Assembly: GCF_002929505.1 (NCBI RefSeq)
Contig: NZ_PJJL01000045.1
Coordinates: 1 to 34,360 of the forward strand
Origin: Cryobacterium sp. Y57
GTDB lineage: Bacteria; Actinomycetota; Actinomycetes; Actinomycetales; Microbacteriaceae
Direction: 5' to 3'
Length of the DNA: 34,360 bases
Part shown: piece after piece, positions 16,364-24,342 of the stretch
How positions within the stretch are numbered: the stretch's first letter is position 1
How the letters are laid out: every line of letters starts with the position of its first letter
Position numbers and translations under genes: made by a program
The notes under the pieces: generated by a model
Seen by the model: only the letters and a program-made list of their open reading frames with translations
What the model was told of the DNA's origin: nothing
Databases searched by the model: none

Positions 16364-16543
16364 TTAGGTGACCGGTTTGTCGAGACCGAGTCGGGCGCGT
16401 TCTTCGGCTTCGATTTGGGCATACACCTTACGTTCAGTGCGATCGGCGCGCAGAATTGAGCGCAGCATCAACCAGAACATCAGGGCAAGCGCAATGGTGG
16501 GCACGACCGAAAAGACCGCGTTACCCCAAAAGTTCTCAATCAC
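16364..16543 (-). CDS. Small membrane protein, 59 aa, upstream of cls
   Basis: The GTG-initiated frame encodes 59 residues beginning MIENFWGNAVFSVVPTI. A single transmembrane helix spans about residues 10-31. A charged cytoplasmic-type tail follows (RADRTERKVYAQIEAEERAR), and the protein ends GLDKPVT. The hydrophobic-then-helical-charged pattern is coherent and the gene lies tightly against cls (6 bp). TAAGCT sits six bases before the GTG, supporting leaderless expression. Similar short proteins exist in Microbacteriaceae as far as I recall, but I know of no function. The context suggests it could assist or be co-expressed with cardiolipin synthase. Confidence 0.7.
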   Translation of the reverse strand: MIENFWGNAVFSVVPTIALALMFWLMLRSILRADRTERKVYAQIEAEERARLGLDKPVT

Positions 16544-16549
16544 GCTTTC

Positions 16550-16555
16550 AGCTTA
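16550..16555 (-). promoter_or_regulatory. -10 element for the 59-aa gene and cls
   Basis: On the minus strand TAAGCT is followed by GAAAGC and the GTG start at 16543. It would let the small gene and cls be transcribed separately from the upstream folate/lysS array. Confidence 0.4.
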
Positions 16556-16577
16556 CGTGCAAAGGCTGGGAGGGTAG

Positions 16578-16721
16578 CTATTTGCTGAGCAGTCCGACGA
16601 TGCCGCTACCGAGAAAATAGACGCCGACGCCACCCACAATCACCCAGATCGCGATGCGGTTCATCGACGGCGGTTTACGCCCCCCTCGGTCACCCTTGAG
16701 CGCGTCATCGGACAGATACAT
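16578..16721 (-). CDS. Small membrane protein, 47 aa, downstream of lysS
   Basis: The frame begins MYLSDDALKGDRGGRKPPS and ends in one hydrophobic helix, RIAIWVIVGGVGVYFLGSG, then IVGLLSK. That gives a soluble charged N-terminus and a C-terminal membrane anchor. Two ATG codons are adjacent (16724 and 16721); I chose the second because TAGGTT lies exactly six bases upstream of it. The gene starts about 9 bp past the lysS stop and ends 34 bp before the 59-residue gene. No function is known to me. The composition and tight spacing argue that it is real. Confidence 0.65.
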   Translation of the reverse strand: MYLSDDALKGDRGGRKPPSMNRIAIWVIVGGVGVYFLGSGIVGLLSK

Positions 16722-16727
16722 CATCGC

Positions 16728-16733
16728 AACCTA
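16728..16733 (-). promoter_or_regulatory. -10 element overlapping the lysS stop codon
   Basis: TAGGTT on the minus strand contains the lysS TAG stop (16731-16733). It is followed by GCGATG and the ATG at 16721. If used, it would produce a leaderless mRNA for the 47-residue protein. Confidence 0.35.
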
Positions 16734-18254
16734 CTTCACCAGTGGAAAGAGAATCGTCTCACGAATACCGAGACCGGTCAGTGCCATCAGCATGCGGTCA
16801 ATGCCCATACCCATACCCCCGGTTGGCGGCATGCCGTATTCGAGCGCGCGCAGAAATTCTTCGTCGAGGCGCATGGCCTCCGTGTCTCCCCCGGCGGCGA
16901 GGCTCGCCTGCTCGATGAAGCGTTCACGCTGCACAACCGGGTCCACCAGTTCGGAGTAGCCGGTGGCCAGTTCAAATCCGCGCACGTAGAGGTCCCACTT
17001 CTCGACCACGCCGACCACAGAGCGGTGCCCGCGCACGAGCGGACTGGTGTCGATGGGAAAGTCCAAGACGAAGGTCGGGCGCACCAGATCGCCCTTGACG
17101 AAGTGCTCCCACAGCTCTTCGACATACTTGCCGTGAATGGGGTGGTCGATCTCGATGCCTTCACGTGCGGCGAGCCGGGCCAGGTCGGCGAGGGGCGTCT
17201 CGGGCGTGATCATGATGCCGGCTGCTGCCGACAGGCTGTCGTACATGCCAATGCGGTCCCAGTCACCACCGAGGTCGAACAGGGTCCCGTCGGCCCAGGT
17301 GACCACGTGCGAACCGGCGATCGCGAAGGCGGCATCCTGAATCAGCTTCTGGGTGAGATCGGCGATGGAATTGTAATCGCCGTACGCCTCATACGCTTCG
17401 AGCATCGCGAACTCGGGCGAGTGAGTGGAGTCGGCGCCCTCGTTACGGAAGTTGCGGTTGATCTCGTAGACCCGGTCGATGCCGCCGACGACCGCGCGCT
17501 TCAAGAACAGTTCGGGGGCGATCCGCAAAAAAAGTTCGGTATCGAAGGCGTTGCTGTGGGTTTGGAATGGCCGAGCGGATGCCCCGCCATGCATCGTTTG
17601 CAGCATCGGGGTCTCTATTTCGATGAACTCAAGGTCGGTGAACGTCTTGCGCAGGCTCGCCACCGCCTTGGATCGGGACAATACGTTGGTGCGGGCCTGT
17701 TCCCGGCTGATCAGATCGAGGTAGCGGCTGCGCACCCGGGTCTCTTCGCTGAGTTCGGAGTGCAGGTTGGGCAGCGGCAACAGGGCCTTCGCGGCGACCG
17801 TCCAGTCGACGACCATGATCGACAGCTCACCGCGGCGGCTGGAGATGACCTCGCCCGCCACGAACACGTGGTCACCAAGGTCGACGAGGTCTTTCCAGGC
17901 GGTGAGGGATTCATCGCCGACGGCAGCGAGGGAGACCATGGCCTGGATGCGGGTGCCATCGCCGCTTTGCAGGCTCGCGAAGCACAGTTTGCCGGTGCTG
18001 CGCAGGTGCACGATGCGGCCGGCCAGTCCCACGGTGACGCCGCTGGTGGCATCCGCTTCGAGCTGGCCGAATTCGGCGCGCACGGCCGGAATGGTGTGGG
18101 TGACCGGAACCGACACCGGGTACGCACCACCGGCCGGGCTCGCAGCGGCCGCGTTCAGGCGGTCGCGTTTGCCGAGGCGCACGGCCTTTTGCTCGTTCAT
18201 CTCCGCGTCGGAGAAGCCTTCGTCGTTCGAGGCTGGCGTAGGGTTCTGGCTCAT
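16731..18254 (-). CDS. lysS: Lysyl-tRNA synthetase, class II
   Basis: LysS charges tRNA-Lys. The 507 residues contain an anticodon-binding OB-fold (about 75-155) and a class II catalytic domain. Motif 2 is at about 268-287 (NFRNEGADSTHSPEFAMLEA). Motif 3 lies at the C-terminus (GMGMGIDRMLMALTGLGIRE, then ILFPLVK). A 40-residue charged N-terminal extension precedes the core. GGAGAA before the ATG is a clear ribosome site. The gene follows panC by 49 bp in the same direction, an order often seen in Actinobacteria. Confidence 0.97.
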   Translation of the reverse strand: MSQNPTPASNDEGFSDAEMNEQKAVRLGKRDRLNAAAASPAGGAYPVSVPVTHTIPAVRAEFGQLEADATSGVTVGLAGRIVHLRSTGKLCFASLQSGDGTRIQAMVSLAAVGDESLTAWKDLVDLGDHVFVAGEVISSRRGELSIMVVDWTVAAKALLPLPNLHSELSEETRVRSRYLDLISREQARTNVLSRSKAVASLRKTFTDLEFIEIETPMLQTMHGGASARPFQTHSNAFDTELFLRIAPELFLKRAVVGGIDRVYEINRNFRNEGADSTHSPEFAMLEAYEAYGDYNSIADLTQKLIQDAAFAIAGSHVVTWADGTLFDLGGDWDRIGMYDSLSAAAGIMITPETPLADLARLAAREGIEIDHPIHGKYVEELWEHFVKGDLVRPTFVLDFPIDTSPLVRGHRSVVGVVEKWDLYVRGFELATGYSELVDPVVQRERFIEQASLAAGGDTEAMRLDEEFLRALEYGMPPTGGMGMGIDRMLMALTGLGIRETILFPLVK

Positions 18255-18303
18255 GCGGTTCTCCGTTGGTGCTGTTGTTTCACAAAAAAGCGGATGCTGC
18301 GAC

Positions 18304-19176
18304 TCACCCCAGGTTGAGCGACACGTTGTCGATCAACCGGGTCCTGCCAACGCGCGCGGCCACGAGCAACCGCGCCGGCCCGCGATAATCGTCGTGCACG
18401 GCCAGAAGGGTGTCCGGGTGCACGATCACAAGATAGTCCAGTTTAACCAACGGCCGGGCGGCAATGCGTGCGTGCGCAGCGGCGAGGGCGGCGGCGGCGC
18501 CGGTCTCTGCCGCTTCCACGGCCGCGGTGAGCGCGGCGAACAGTGCCTGCGCGGCCGTGTGCTGCGCCTCGTCGAGGTAGCGATTACGACTGGACAGTGC
18601 CAGCCCACCCGGCTCCCGCACGGTCTCGACGACCTCGATGGCGCTACGCACGCTGAGCTCGTCTACCAAGCGCTGCACGAGAAAAGCCTGCTGGCCGTCT
18701 TTCTGGCCGAAAACTGCGACATCCGGGGTCACGATGCCCAGCAATTTCGCCACAACGGTGAGCATTCCGTCGAAGTGCCCTGGTCGCGCGGCACCCTCAT
18801 AGAGGGCGCCGACTGGGCCGGCGGTGACGCGGATGCCGCTCCCCCCGCCCGGAAACATCTCACGCGCACTCGGCGCGAACACACACGAGACGTTCTCCGC
18901 TCCCAGCGCGACGAGGTCAGCGTCGAGCGTGCGCGGGTAACTGTCGAGGTCTTCGCCGGCACCGAACTGCAGCGGGTTGACGAAAATCGACACCACCACG
19001 ATGCCGCCCAATGCGTGCGCTCGTCGCACCAGCGCGAGATGGCCGGCGTGCAGGGCGCCCATTGTCGGCACGAGCACGATGCGCGTATCACCACCGGTCA
19101 GCGCAGCACTGTCGCGGGCCCGCCCCAGACGGTCCTGCAATTCGGCGATGGTATTCACTACTTGGATGGTGCTCAT
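18304..19176 (-). CDS. panC: Pantothenate synthetase
   Basis: PanC condenses pantoate and beta-alanine with ATP to make pantothenate, the coenzyme A precursor. The 290 residues show PTMGALHAGHL with the HIGH-type HAGH at 43-46, SIFVNPLQF (63-71), the GQKD motif, and SSRNRYL in the position of the KMSKS-like loop. The ATG overlaps the stop of the DUF2520 gene by four bases (ATGA). Adjacency to a DUF2520/Rossmann dehydrogenase-like protein is widespread and suggests a link with pantoate or coenzyme A metabolism. Confidence 0.97.
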   Translation of the reverse strand: MSTIQVVNTIAELQDRLGRARDSAALTGGDTRIVLVPTMGALHAGHLALVRRAHALGGIVVVSIFVNPLQFGAGEDLDSYPRTLDADLVALGAENVSCVFAPSAREMFPGGGSGIRVTAGPVGALYEGAARPGHFDGMLTVVAKLLGIVTPDVAVFGQKDGQQAFLVQRLVDELSVRSAIEVVETVREPGGLALSSRNRYLDEAQHTAAQALFAALTAAVEAAETGAAAALAAAHARIAARPLVKLDYLVIVHPDTLLAVHDDYRGPARLLVAARVGRTRLIDNVSLNLG

Positions 19177-19934
19177 TCGACCTCCCGGTCGTCGTCAATC
19201 GGACGCTGCCGCTTCGCTATTTCGTCGAACCCGGCGAGGTCCAACCGTTTTGGGCTCGTGCGCGCAAGAGCGTTTTCCATCGCGGAGCGCAGCAGCGGAC
19301 CAAGAATAGCCCCCGGATGTTCCAGACCGATCCCGGCGAGCAGGTGCGTGGCCTGCTCGACGATCGAGGTGGAGAAGGCGGTAGCGATTTGGATGGCTTC
19401 GGCGTAGCTGGCCCGGTCGGCCTCGGCGACGATGAGCGGTTCGCCGCCCATCTCCACGGCGAGCGCCTGTCCAATCGGCAGCACCGGGCTGGGGGCGGTC
19501 ACGGCGAAGTAGCTGTCGGCAAGCCGGGCCAGGTCGAGGCTGGTACCGGTGAACGCCATGGCCGGGTGGATGGCCAACGGAATAGCGCCGGCGGCCTGCG
19601 CCGGCGCGAGCACCGTGGTGCCGTAGCGAGCGGAGGTGTGCAGCACCAGCTGGCCGGGCTGCCAGGTGTTTGTTGCCGCGAGCCCCTTCACGAGGCTATC
19701 CAGCTGAGCGTCGGGCACGGCAATAATGACCAGTTCGCTGCGTTCGACGACTTCGGGCACCGTCAGGATCGGCACGAGCGGCAAGATGGCTTCGGCCCGA
19801 TCACGGCTGGCCTGCGAGATCGCGGAGATGCCGACGATCGCGTGCCCGGCACCCGCGAGCGCGGCACCGAGAATAGGGCCGACGTGGCCGGCGCCGATGA
19901 TACCGACGCCGAGGCGTCCCGGTTTGGAATTCAT
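19173..19934 (-). CDS. Rossmann-like/DUF2520 oxidoreductase-like protein
   Basis: A 253-residue protein starting at ATG 19934, inside a four-base ATGA overlap with the preceding gene. A longer frame extends upstream but lacks family homology. The N-terminal NAD(P)-binding fold carries GIIGAGHVG (residues 11-19). The DUF2520 C-terminal helical domain follows, with HPAMAF near the middle. It resembles ketopantoate reductase and prephenate dehydrogenase-like proteins. The position directly before panC makes a ketopantoate reductase-type role plausible, but it is not proven, and no true PanE signature is claimed. Confidence 0.85.
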   Translation of the reverse strand: MNSKPGRLGVGIIGAGHVGPILGAALAGAGHAIVGISAISQASRDRAEAILPLVPILTVPEVVERSELVIIAVPDAQLDSLVKGLAATNTWQPGQLVLHTSARYGTTVLAPAQAAGAIPLAIHPAMAFTGTSLDLARLADSYFAVTAPSPVLPIGQALAVEMGGEPLIVAEADRASYAEAIQIATAFSTSIVEQATHLLAGIGLEHPGAILGPLLRSAMENALARTSPKRLDLAGFDEIAKRQRPIDDDREVE

Positions 19935-21580
19935 TCCGATGCTTTCTGCGTTGGTGGGGTGGTGCGGCTCCAGTGGTGGCTGGTGTCGGCGAGCGCCGAC
20001 CGTACCGCCCCGGTGGACATCCACTCGAACAGTACGAGGGCTTCGTCGACGTCGATGACGCTGAGTGAGGCGGTGACCGGGCCGGAGACCGTGTGCAGGG
20101 CAGCCGACGCGAGCCGCAGGCGACGACGAATCGCGCCCTGGCTGATGCGCACTCCCTGCATGCGGGCCAAGGGTACCAGAATCAGGTCGCGAGAGAGGAC
20201 GCCACGCCGGATCAGGGCGACGCTGCCCGACACCGCCCAGCCGGTGCGCCACCAGGAGAACGGGCGCAGCCAGACGGCCCGGGCGGGCGCATTGCTGTAG
20301 AAATCGGCGACGCCGGCGTTACGCTTGCGGCCGCCGAGCATGCCGTTTTCGATCAGGGCACGATGGGTGTCCGTGTCAAAGCCGGGCAGCGCGAGTTGCA
20401 GTACCTTTTCAACGTCGGCCAGGGTCCCGACCGGCAGCAGCGTGGTTCCCGTCACCGCGGTCGAGCTGCGACCGGAGGCCTGCCCGGCCGTGTTGATGCT
20501 GATCTTCCACCAGCCGAATCGACGCCAAAGAATGGGCTGCGACACCTCGATAGCATGGATACGCCCCGGAGGCAGGGTCTGACTGCTGGTCGAGAGCAGC
20601 CCGTAACCGACACGTACGCCATCAGGGGTGCCCGCAATGCTGAACCGCAGCGTCTTGGTGATGCGGGAGAAGTAATACCCGACACTGCCGATAAGGCCGG
20701 GCAGCACGGCCACGAGCACCCAGCCGCTGCTTCCGGCGACGACGCTGATAACCAGGCCGATACCGGCCAGCAGCAGGAAGACGGTGAAGCCGCTGAGTAC
20801 GACCGACCCGATCAGGCGGCGCAGTGGAATACGCACCACCGAGTGCGGTAAAGCGGCATCGGGGTCGAGTTCCGGTGCCCGAAACTCGTGGAATCGCGCG
20901 CTCGCGAAGTCGCTGAGGGCGGAATGAGCAGCGGGCACTCCGTCTATGGCCGGCGCTTGGTCGACCGGCGCTTGGTCGACCGGCGCAGCGGGCGCCGCGG
21001 CTTGCTGTTTGGCCTGCCGCAGGCCGGAGGCGAGATGCAGGATATCGCGGCGCAGGTCATCCGCGAGTTTCGAACCGAGGTAGGCGAGCTGCACGTTGCC
21101 GTCCTGCCCAGCGACGGTGATTTCGAGCCGAGCAGCGCCAAACAGCCGCGGAATCAGCGGCCGGGTCAGGTTGACGCCCTGCACTCGATCGAGACGGGCT
21201 TTGCGATTACTGCGAAAGACAAGGCCGCTGCGCACGTCAACGATTTCTCCGGTCACGCGAAAGGTATGCGTGCGCCAGGACAGGTAGAAGACCACCAGAA
21301 TCACCAGCAGCACGCCAGCGATGATGAGCAAAGCCCACCCGGTTGCTCCGCGCTCGTAGATGGTATCGATCGGATCGCCGCCGTAATTCTCTTCGCCGAT
21401 GAACAGGTCGATGAGGCGTTCGCGCAGGTTCGCGATGATGAAACCGATGATGGCCACCATGAAAATGCCGCCGCGCAGCAGCGGTGTCGCCGGGTGGAGG
21501 CGGTGCCATTCGCCATCGGTGAGATCGGTGCGCGGCGCGGCGAAGGGCGGCCGTGAGCGAGCAACCGGTTCCTTGTTCAC
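19931..21580 (-). CDS. Bacterial PH-domain (bPH2) membrane protein, YdbT-like
   Basis: A 549-residue membrane protein with a GTG start overlapping the preceding stop (GTGA). Hydrophobic segments at about 34-52 and 81-101 are followed by a bPH2/DUF304 domain (WRTHTFRVTGEIVDVRSG). A low-complexity linker includes VDQAP repeats. A second hydrophobic pair then precedes further bPH2 copies (GTPDGVRVGYGLLS and later LSRDLILVPLARMQGVRIS). This layout matches the YdbT family. The function is unknown; YdbS/YdbT pairs in Bacillus have been linked to resistance to antimicrobial peptides. It sits in the folate-pantothenate array next to a short bPH2 partner. Confidence 0.85.
   Translation of the reverse strand: MNKEPVARSRPPFAAPRTDLTDGEWHRLHPATPLLRGGIFMVAIIGFIIANLRERLIDLFIGEENYGGDPIDTIYERGATGWALLIIAGVLLVILVVFYLSWRTHTFRVTGEIVDVRSGLVFRSNRKARLDRVQGVNLTRPLIPRLFGAARLEITVAGQDGNVQLAYLGSKLADDLRRDILHLASGLRQAKQQAAAPAAPVDQAPVDQAPAIDGVPAAHSALSDFASARFHEFRAPELDPDAALPHSVVRIPLRRLIGSVVLSGFTVFLLLAGIGLVISVVAGSSGWVLVAVLPGLIGSVGYYFSRITKTLRFSIAGTPDGVRVGYGLLSTSSQTLPPGRIHAIEVSQPILWRRFGWWKISINTAGQASGRSSTAVTGTTLLPVGTLADVEKVLQLALPGFDTDTHRALIENGMLGGRKRNAGVADFYSNAPARAVWLRPFSWWRTGWAVSGSVALIRRGVLSRDLILVPLARMQGVRISQGAIRRRLRLASAALHTVSGPVTASLSVIDVDEALVLFEWMSTGAVRSALADTSHHWSRTTPPTQKASE
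20950..20985. repeat. 15-bp in-frame coding repeat (VDQAP)
   Basis: ccggcgcttggtcga is repeated at 20950-20964 and 20965-20979, followed by a partial copy. It encodes the linker APVDQAPVDQAPA of the long PH-domain protein. The period is a multiple of three, so copy-number changes alter linker length but not frame. Confidence 0.85.
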
Positions 21581-22122
21581 AGCCCCGCCCGGCGGCTCTC
21601 CGCCAGTTCCACCAGCCGGTCACGCAGGCTCTCCGCATCGGCCTCGGCCAGGCCGGGAATAGACACGCCGGCACTCGCAGCGGCCGTCACGAACTTGAGG
21701 TCTGCCAGGCCGAGCCAGCGCGCGACCGGGCCGCGAGTGATGTCGATGAGTTGCATGCGCCCGTAGGGCACCGCCACGAAACGTTGAAAGAGGATACCCC
21801 GGCGAAAGAGCAGGTCATCCGCGCGCAGCAGGTATCCGATGGAGCGCACCCGGCGCGGCTCGAACACGAGGTTGATGATTGACACGGCGAGGACCACGAT
21901 CCCCACCCACATCGCCCAGGTCTGCTCGAGCAGCAGCCACAGCAGGGTCGCTCCGCCGCAGACCACGACGGCGTTGACGACGGTGCCGACGATCTCCACC
22001 ACCACGTACTTCGGAGACACCCGCTTCCATTCGCCGGTCCCGGCCAGTTCGAGCCGAGCGGACGATGCAGGGGTCGGTTCAGCCTGCTGGCCGGCGCAGG
22101 GGTTGAGTTCGCGATCAAGCAC
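21577..22122 (-). CDS. Short bPH2-domain membrane protein, YdbS-like
   Basis: A 181-residue protein starting at GTG 22122, chosen because GGGAGG lies five bases upstream; the longer open frame has no homology at its start. Two adjacent membrane helices (about 40-62 and 68-86) precede one bPH2 domain (YLLRADDLLFRRGILFQRFVA, written here as a landmark from about residue 99; then VPYGRMQLID). It matches the YdbS half of a YdbS-YdbT pair. It overlaps both DUF3180 (8 bp) and the long bPH2 gene (4 bp). Confidence 0.85.
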   Translation of the reverse strand: MLDRELNPCAGQQAEPTPASSARLELAGTGEWKRVSPKYVVVEIVGTVVNAVVVCGGATLLWLLLEQTWAMWVGIVVLAVSIINLVFEPRRVRSIGYLLRADDLLFRRGILFQRFVAVPYGRMQLIDITRGPVARWLGLADLKFVTAAASAGVSIPGLAEADAESLRDRLVELAESRRAGL

Positions 22123-22597
22123 GGGTACCTCCCAAGTCGTCGATATCGTCGTCGGTGTCGTCGTCGGGAGGGAGGGTGCAGAAGTGTTCGGCCACGAGAC
22201 CGGCCGTGAGCATGAGGGCCGCGCCAATGGCCGTGCCGACCGCGAGCCACAATGACGTGACAGCGGGAACGACCGATCGAGTGAGAATGTACAGCACGAT
22301 GCCGAGGGCTGCGCCAAAAAGCAGCGATGCCGAAAGCGAGGTCGCCTTCGACAATACGGCGACCCGCATAGCCCAGAACGGGTCGATGCGGCGCAGCGCC
22401 TTACGACGGCTGCCCTGGCGCACCTGCCATGCCAGGCTGACGATCACGACGCCCAGCAGAATCAGAGTCAACGGCAGGGTGACCGGCGGGACCACGATCG
22501 GGGCACCGGAGGCCGCGAAGGCGATCTCGACGAGAAAGCCGACGACGAGACCGATAAGCAGAACGGCCAACAACCCCGTCGCCTGTGAACGCTTCAT
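22115..22597 (-). CDS. DUF3180 family membrane protein
   Basis: A 160-residue integral membrane protein with four hydrophobic segments (about 6-30, 38-58, 86-108 and 112-134) and an acidic tail (DDDTDDDIDD). It matches DUF3180, found in Actinobacteria almost always directly after folK. Its function is unknown. It overlaps folK by four bases (ATGA) and the next gene by eight. Confidence 0.88.
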   Translation of the reverse strand: MKRSQATGLLAVLLIGLVVGFLVEIAFAASGAPIVVPPVTLPLTLILLGVVIVSLAWQVRQGSRRKALRRIDPFWAMRVAVLSKATSLSASLLFGAALGIVLYILTRSVVPAVTSLWLAVGTAIGAALMLTAGLVAEHFCTLPPDDDTDDDIDDLGGTRA

Positions 22598-23133
22598 TGC
22601 CGTGTTCCGAGAGTCGGTGCCAGTGCGGCGGTATCCGGCGCTCGTCGCACCGTGTTGCCGGTTGCGGCCAGCAGGTCGCGCACCACCCCGCGGCCGGGGA
22701 TAGCGGCCTTGGGGTCGAGATCAAGCCAGGGTGCGAGTACGAAATCACGTTCCGCCGCGCGTGGGTGCGGCAGGGTCAGACGGTCGTCGTCGACCCTCAG
22801 TTCTCCGAACACGATGAGGTCGATGTCGAGCGTGCGGTCGCCCCAGCGTTCAGCGCGCACCCGGCCGTGCTCCGCCTCGATGGCGTTGACAGCGTCGAGC
22901 AGGGTGTACGGGTCACCGCTGTAGTCGATGGTCAGCACCGCGTTGAGGTACTGCGGAGCGGTCTCGTCGACGCCGTCGAGTTTCACCGCAGCGGATTCGT
23001 AGACGGGTGAGAGGCCAATCAGCGTGGCACCGGCCAGGCCGGCGATATCGTGCACGGCGTCGGCCAGCGTGGCCGTCCGGTCACCGAGATTGCTGCCGAG
23101 GGCGAGTACGACGCGTTCACTGCGACCGGTCAT
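22594..23133 (-). CDS. folK: 2-amino-4-hydroxy-6-hydroxymethyldihydropteridine pyrophosphokinase
   Basis: FolK transfers pyrophosphate from ATP to 6-hydroxymethyl-7,8-dihydropterin in folate synthesis. The 179 residues contain ALGSNLGDR (11-19), the metal-binding WGDRTLDIDLI with Asp103 and Asp105, and PHPRAAERDFVLAPW (122-136). Overlaps of four bases with folB upstream and DUF3180 downstream indicate translational coupling. Confidence 0.97.
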   Translation of the reverse strand: MTGRSERVVLALGSNLGDRTATLADAVHDIAGLAGATLIGLSPVYESAAVKLDGVDETAPQYLNAVLTIDYSGDPYTLLDAVNAIEAEHGRVRAERWGDRTLDIDLIVFGELRVDDDRLTLPHPRAAERDFVLAPWLDLDPKAAIPGRGVVRDLLAATGNTVRRAPDTAALAPTLGTRQ

Positions 23134-23492
23134 GGCCGCGACCGGGTGATCTGCACGGCGACGTCGGTGAATGGAACCGAAATGGGAGCCTGTGGTTTGT
23201 GCACCGTGACCTGCACGCGCAGCGCCGGCGGGTGGGCCAGCACGACCTTCGCGATGCGTTCGGCAACGGTTTCGATGAGGTCGACCGGGTTGTGCGCCGC
23301 CGCTGCGGTGACCTCCTCCGCGAGGGTGCCGTAGTGGATGGTCTGGGTCACGTCATCGCTGGCAGCCGCCTGGAGCAGGTCGAGCCAGACCGTCACGTCG
23401 ATGACGAAGTCCTGACCGTTTTCTTTCTCAAAATCGTAGACACCGTGGTGGGCGTTCACCCGCAGGCCGGTGAGGGTGATCGAATCAGTCAT
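23130..23492 (-). CDS. folB: Dihydroneopterin aldolase
   Basis: FolB splits 7,8-dihydroneopterin to 6-hydroxymethyl-dihydropterin and glycolaldehyde. The 120-residue length is typical. Active-site residues are visible: Glu22 in HHGVYDFEKENGQ, Tyr54 in HYGTLAEE, Glu74 in LIETVAERI and Lys99 in VTVHKPQAPI. It starts 4 bp after folP and overlaps folK by four bases. Confidence 0.96.
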   Translation of the reverse strand: MTDSITLTGLRVNAHHGVYDFEKENGQDFVIDVTVWLDLLQAAASDDVTQTIHYGTLAEEVTAAAAHNPVDLIETVAERIAKVVLAHPPALRVQVTVHKPQAPISVPFTDVAVQITRSRP

Positions 23493-23496
23493 AGGT

Positions 23497-24342
23497 CTAT
23501 TGTGACGGACGCGACGCGGCGCCCGGCACCTGCCTCGTACCCGGGGGCGTCCACTGGCGCACGCTGGCGAGCACGTTGAGGGCCGTGCGCGTTGCGGCGA
23601 CGTCGTGTACGCGCACGGCCCAGGCTCCGGCCTGGGCAGCCAGCACGCTGATCACCGCCGTTGGCAGGTCACGACCCAGCACGGGCGCGTCGACCGGCAG
23701 TACACCGGCGAGAAAGCGTTTGCGCGATGCCCCGACCATGACCGGGAGGCCTAGTTCGGCGAAAGCGTCGAGCCGGTTGATGAGTTGCCAGTTGTGTTCG
23801 GTCGTTTTGGAGAATCCGAGACCGGGGTCGAGCACGATGTTCTCTCGAGCTACTCCGGCGGCAGTCAAGGCGTCGACGCGGGCGCGCAGTTCGGCAATGA
23901 CATCGGTGACGACATCACCGTAGTCGGAACGAGCGTCCATCTGCTGGGCATGAGCGCGCCAGTGCATGGCCACATAGGTCAGGCCGGTGTCGGCGGCGAC
24001 GGCAGCCATGCCGGGGTCCGCGAGCCCGCCCGACACGTCATTGATGATGCTCGCACCCGCTTTCGCAGCCGCGAGTGCTGTGGCGGCATTGAGCGTGTCG
24101 ATGCTCAGGCGCAGCCCCTGACTGGCGAGCTCCGTGACCACCGGAAGGATTCGGCGCTGCTCGTGTTCCGGCGCGACACGGGAAGCGCCGGGCCGGGTGG
24201 ACTCGCCGCCCACATCGATCAGGTCGGCACCCTGGGCGTGCAGCAGCAGTCCGTGCTCGATGGCGGCATCCGTTGACGCCCACTGGCCACCATCACTGAA
24301 GGAGTCGGGGGTGACATTGAGCACGCCCATGATGAGCGTCAC
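23497..24342 (-). CDS. folP: Dihydropteroate synthase
   Basis: FolP joins p-aminobenzoate to hydroxymethyldihydropterin pyrophosphate; it is the sulfonamide target. The 281 residues contain MGVLNVTPDSFSDGG (5-19), DVGGESTRPGA (43-53) and LDPGLGFSKTTEHN. The start is GTG 24342, which overlaps the folE stop as GTGA. This is the single folP copy in the fol cluster and is probably the functional one. Confidence 0.97.
   Translation of the reverse strand: MTLIMGVLNVTPDSFSDGGQWASTDAAIEHGLLLHAQGADLIDVGGESTRPGASRVAPEHEQRRILPVVTELASQGLRLSIDTLNAATALAAAKAGASIINDVSGGLADPGMAAVAADTGLTYVAMHWRAHAQQMDARSDYGDVVTDVIAELRARVDALTAAGVARENIVLDPGLGFSKTTEHNWQLINRLDAFAELGLPVMVGASRKRFLAGVLPVDAPVLGRDLPTAVISVLAAQAGAWAVRVHDVAATRTALNVLASVRQWTPPGTRQVPGAASRPSQ

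Noticed and set aside
17025..19407. Long plus-strand frames opposite lysS and panC
   Set aside because: They are shadows of clear minus-strand enzymes and have no recognisable domains.
19935..20252. N-terminal extension of the DUF2520 protein
   Set aside because: It is open but overlaps the PH gene, lacks homology, and the ATGA overlap at 19931-19934 gives a natural start.
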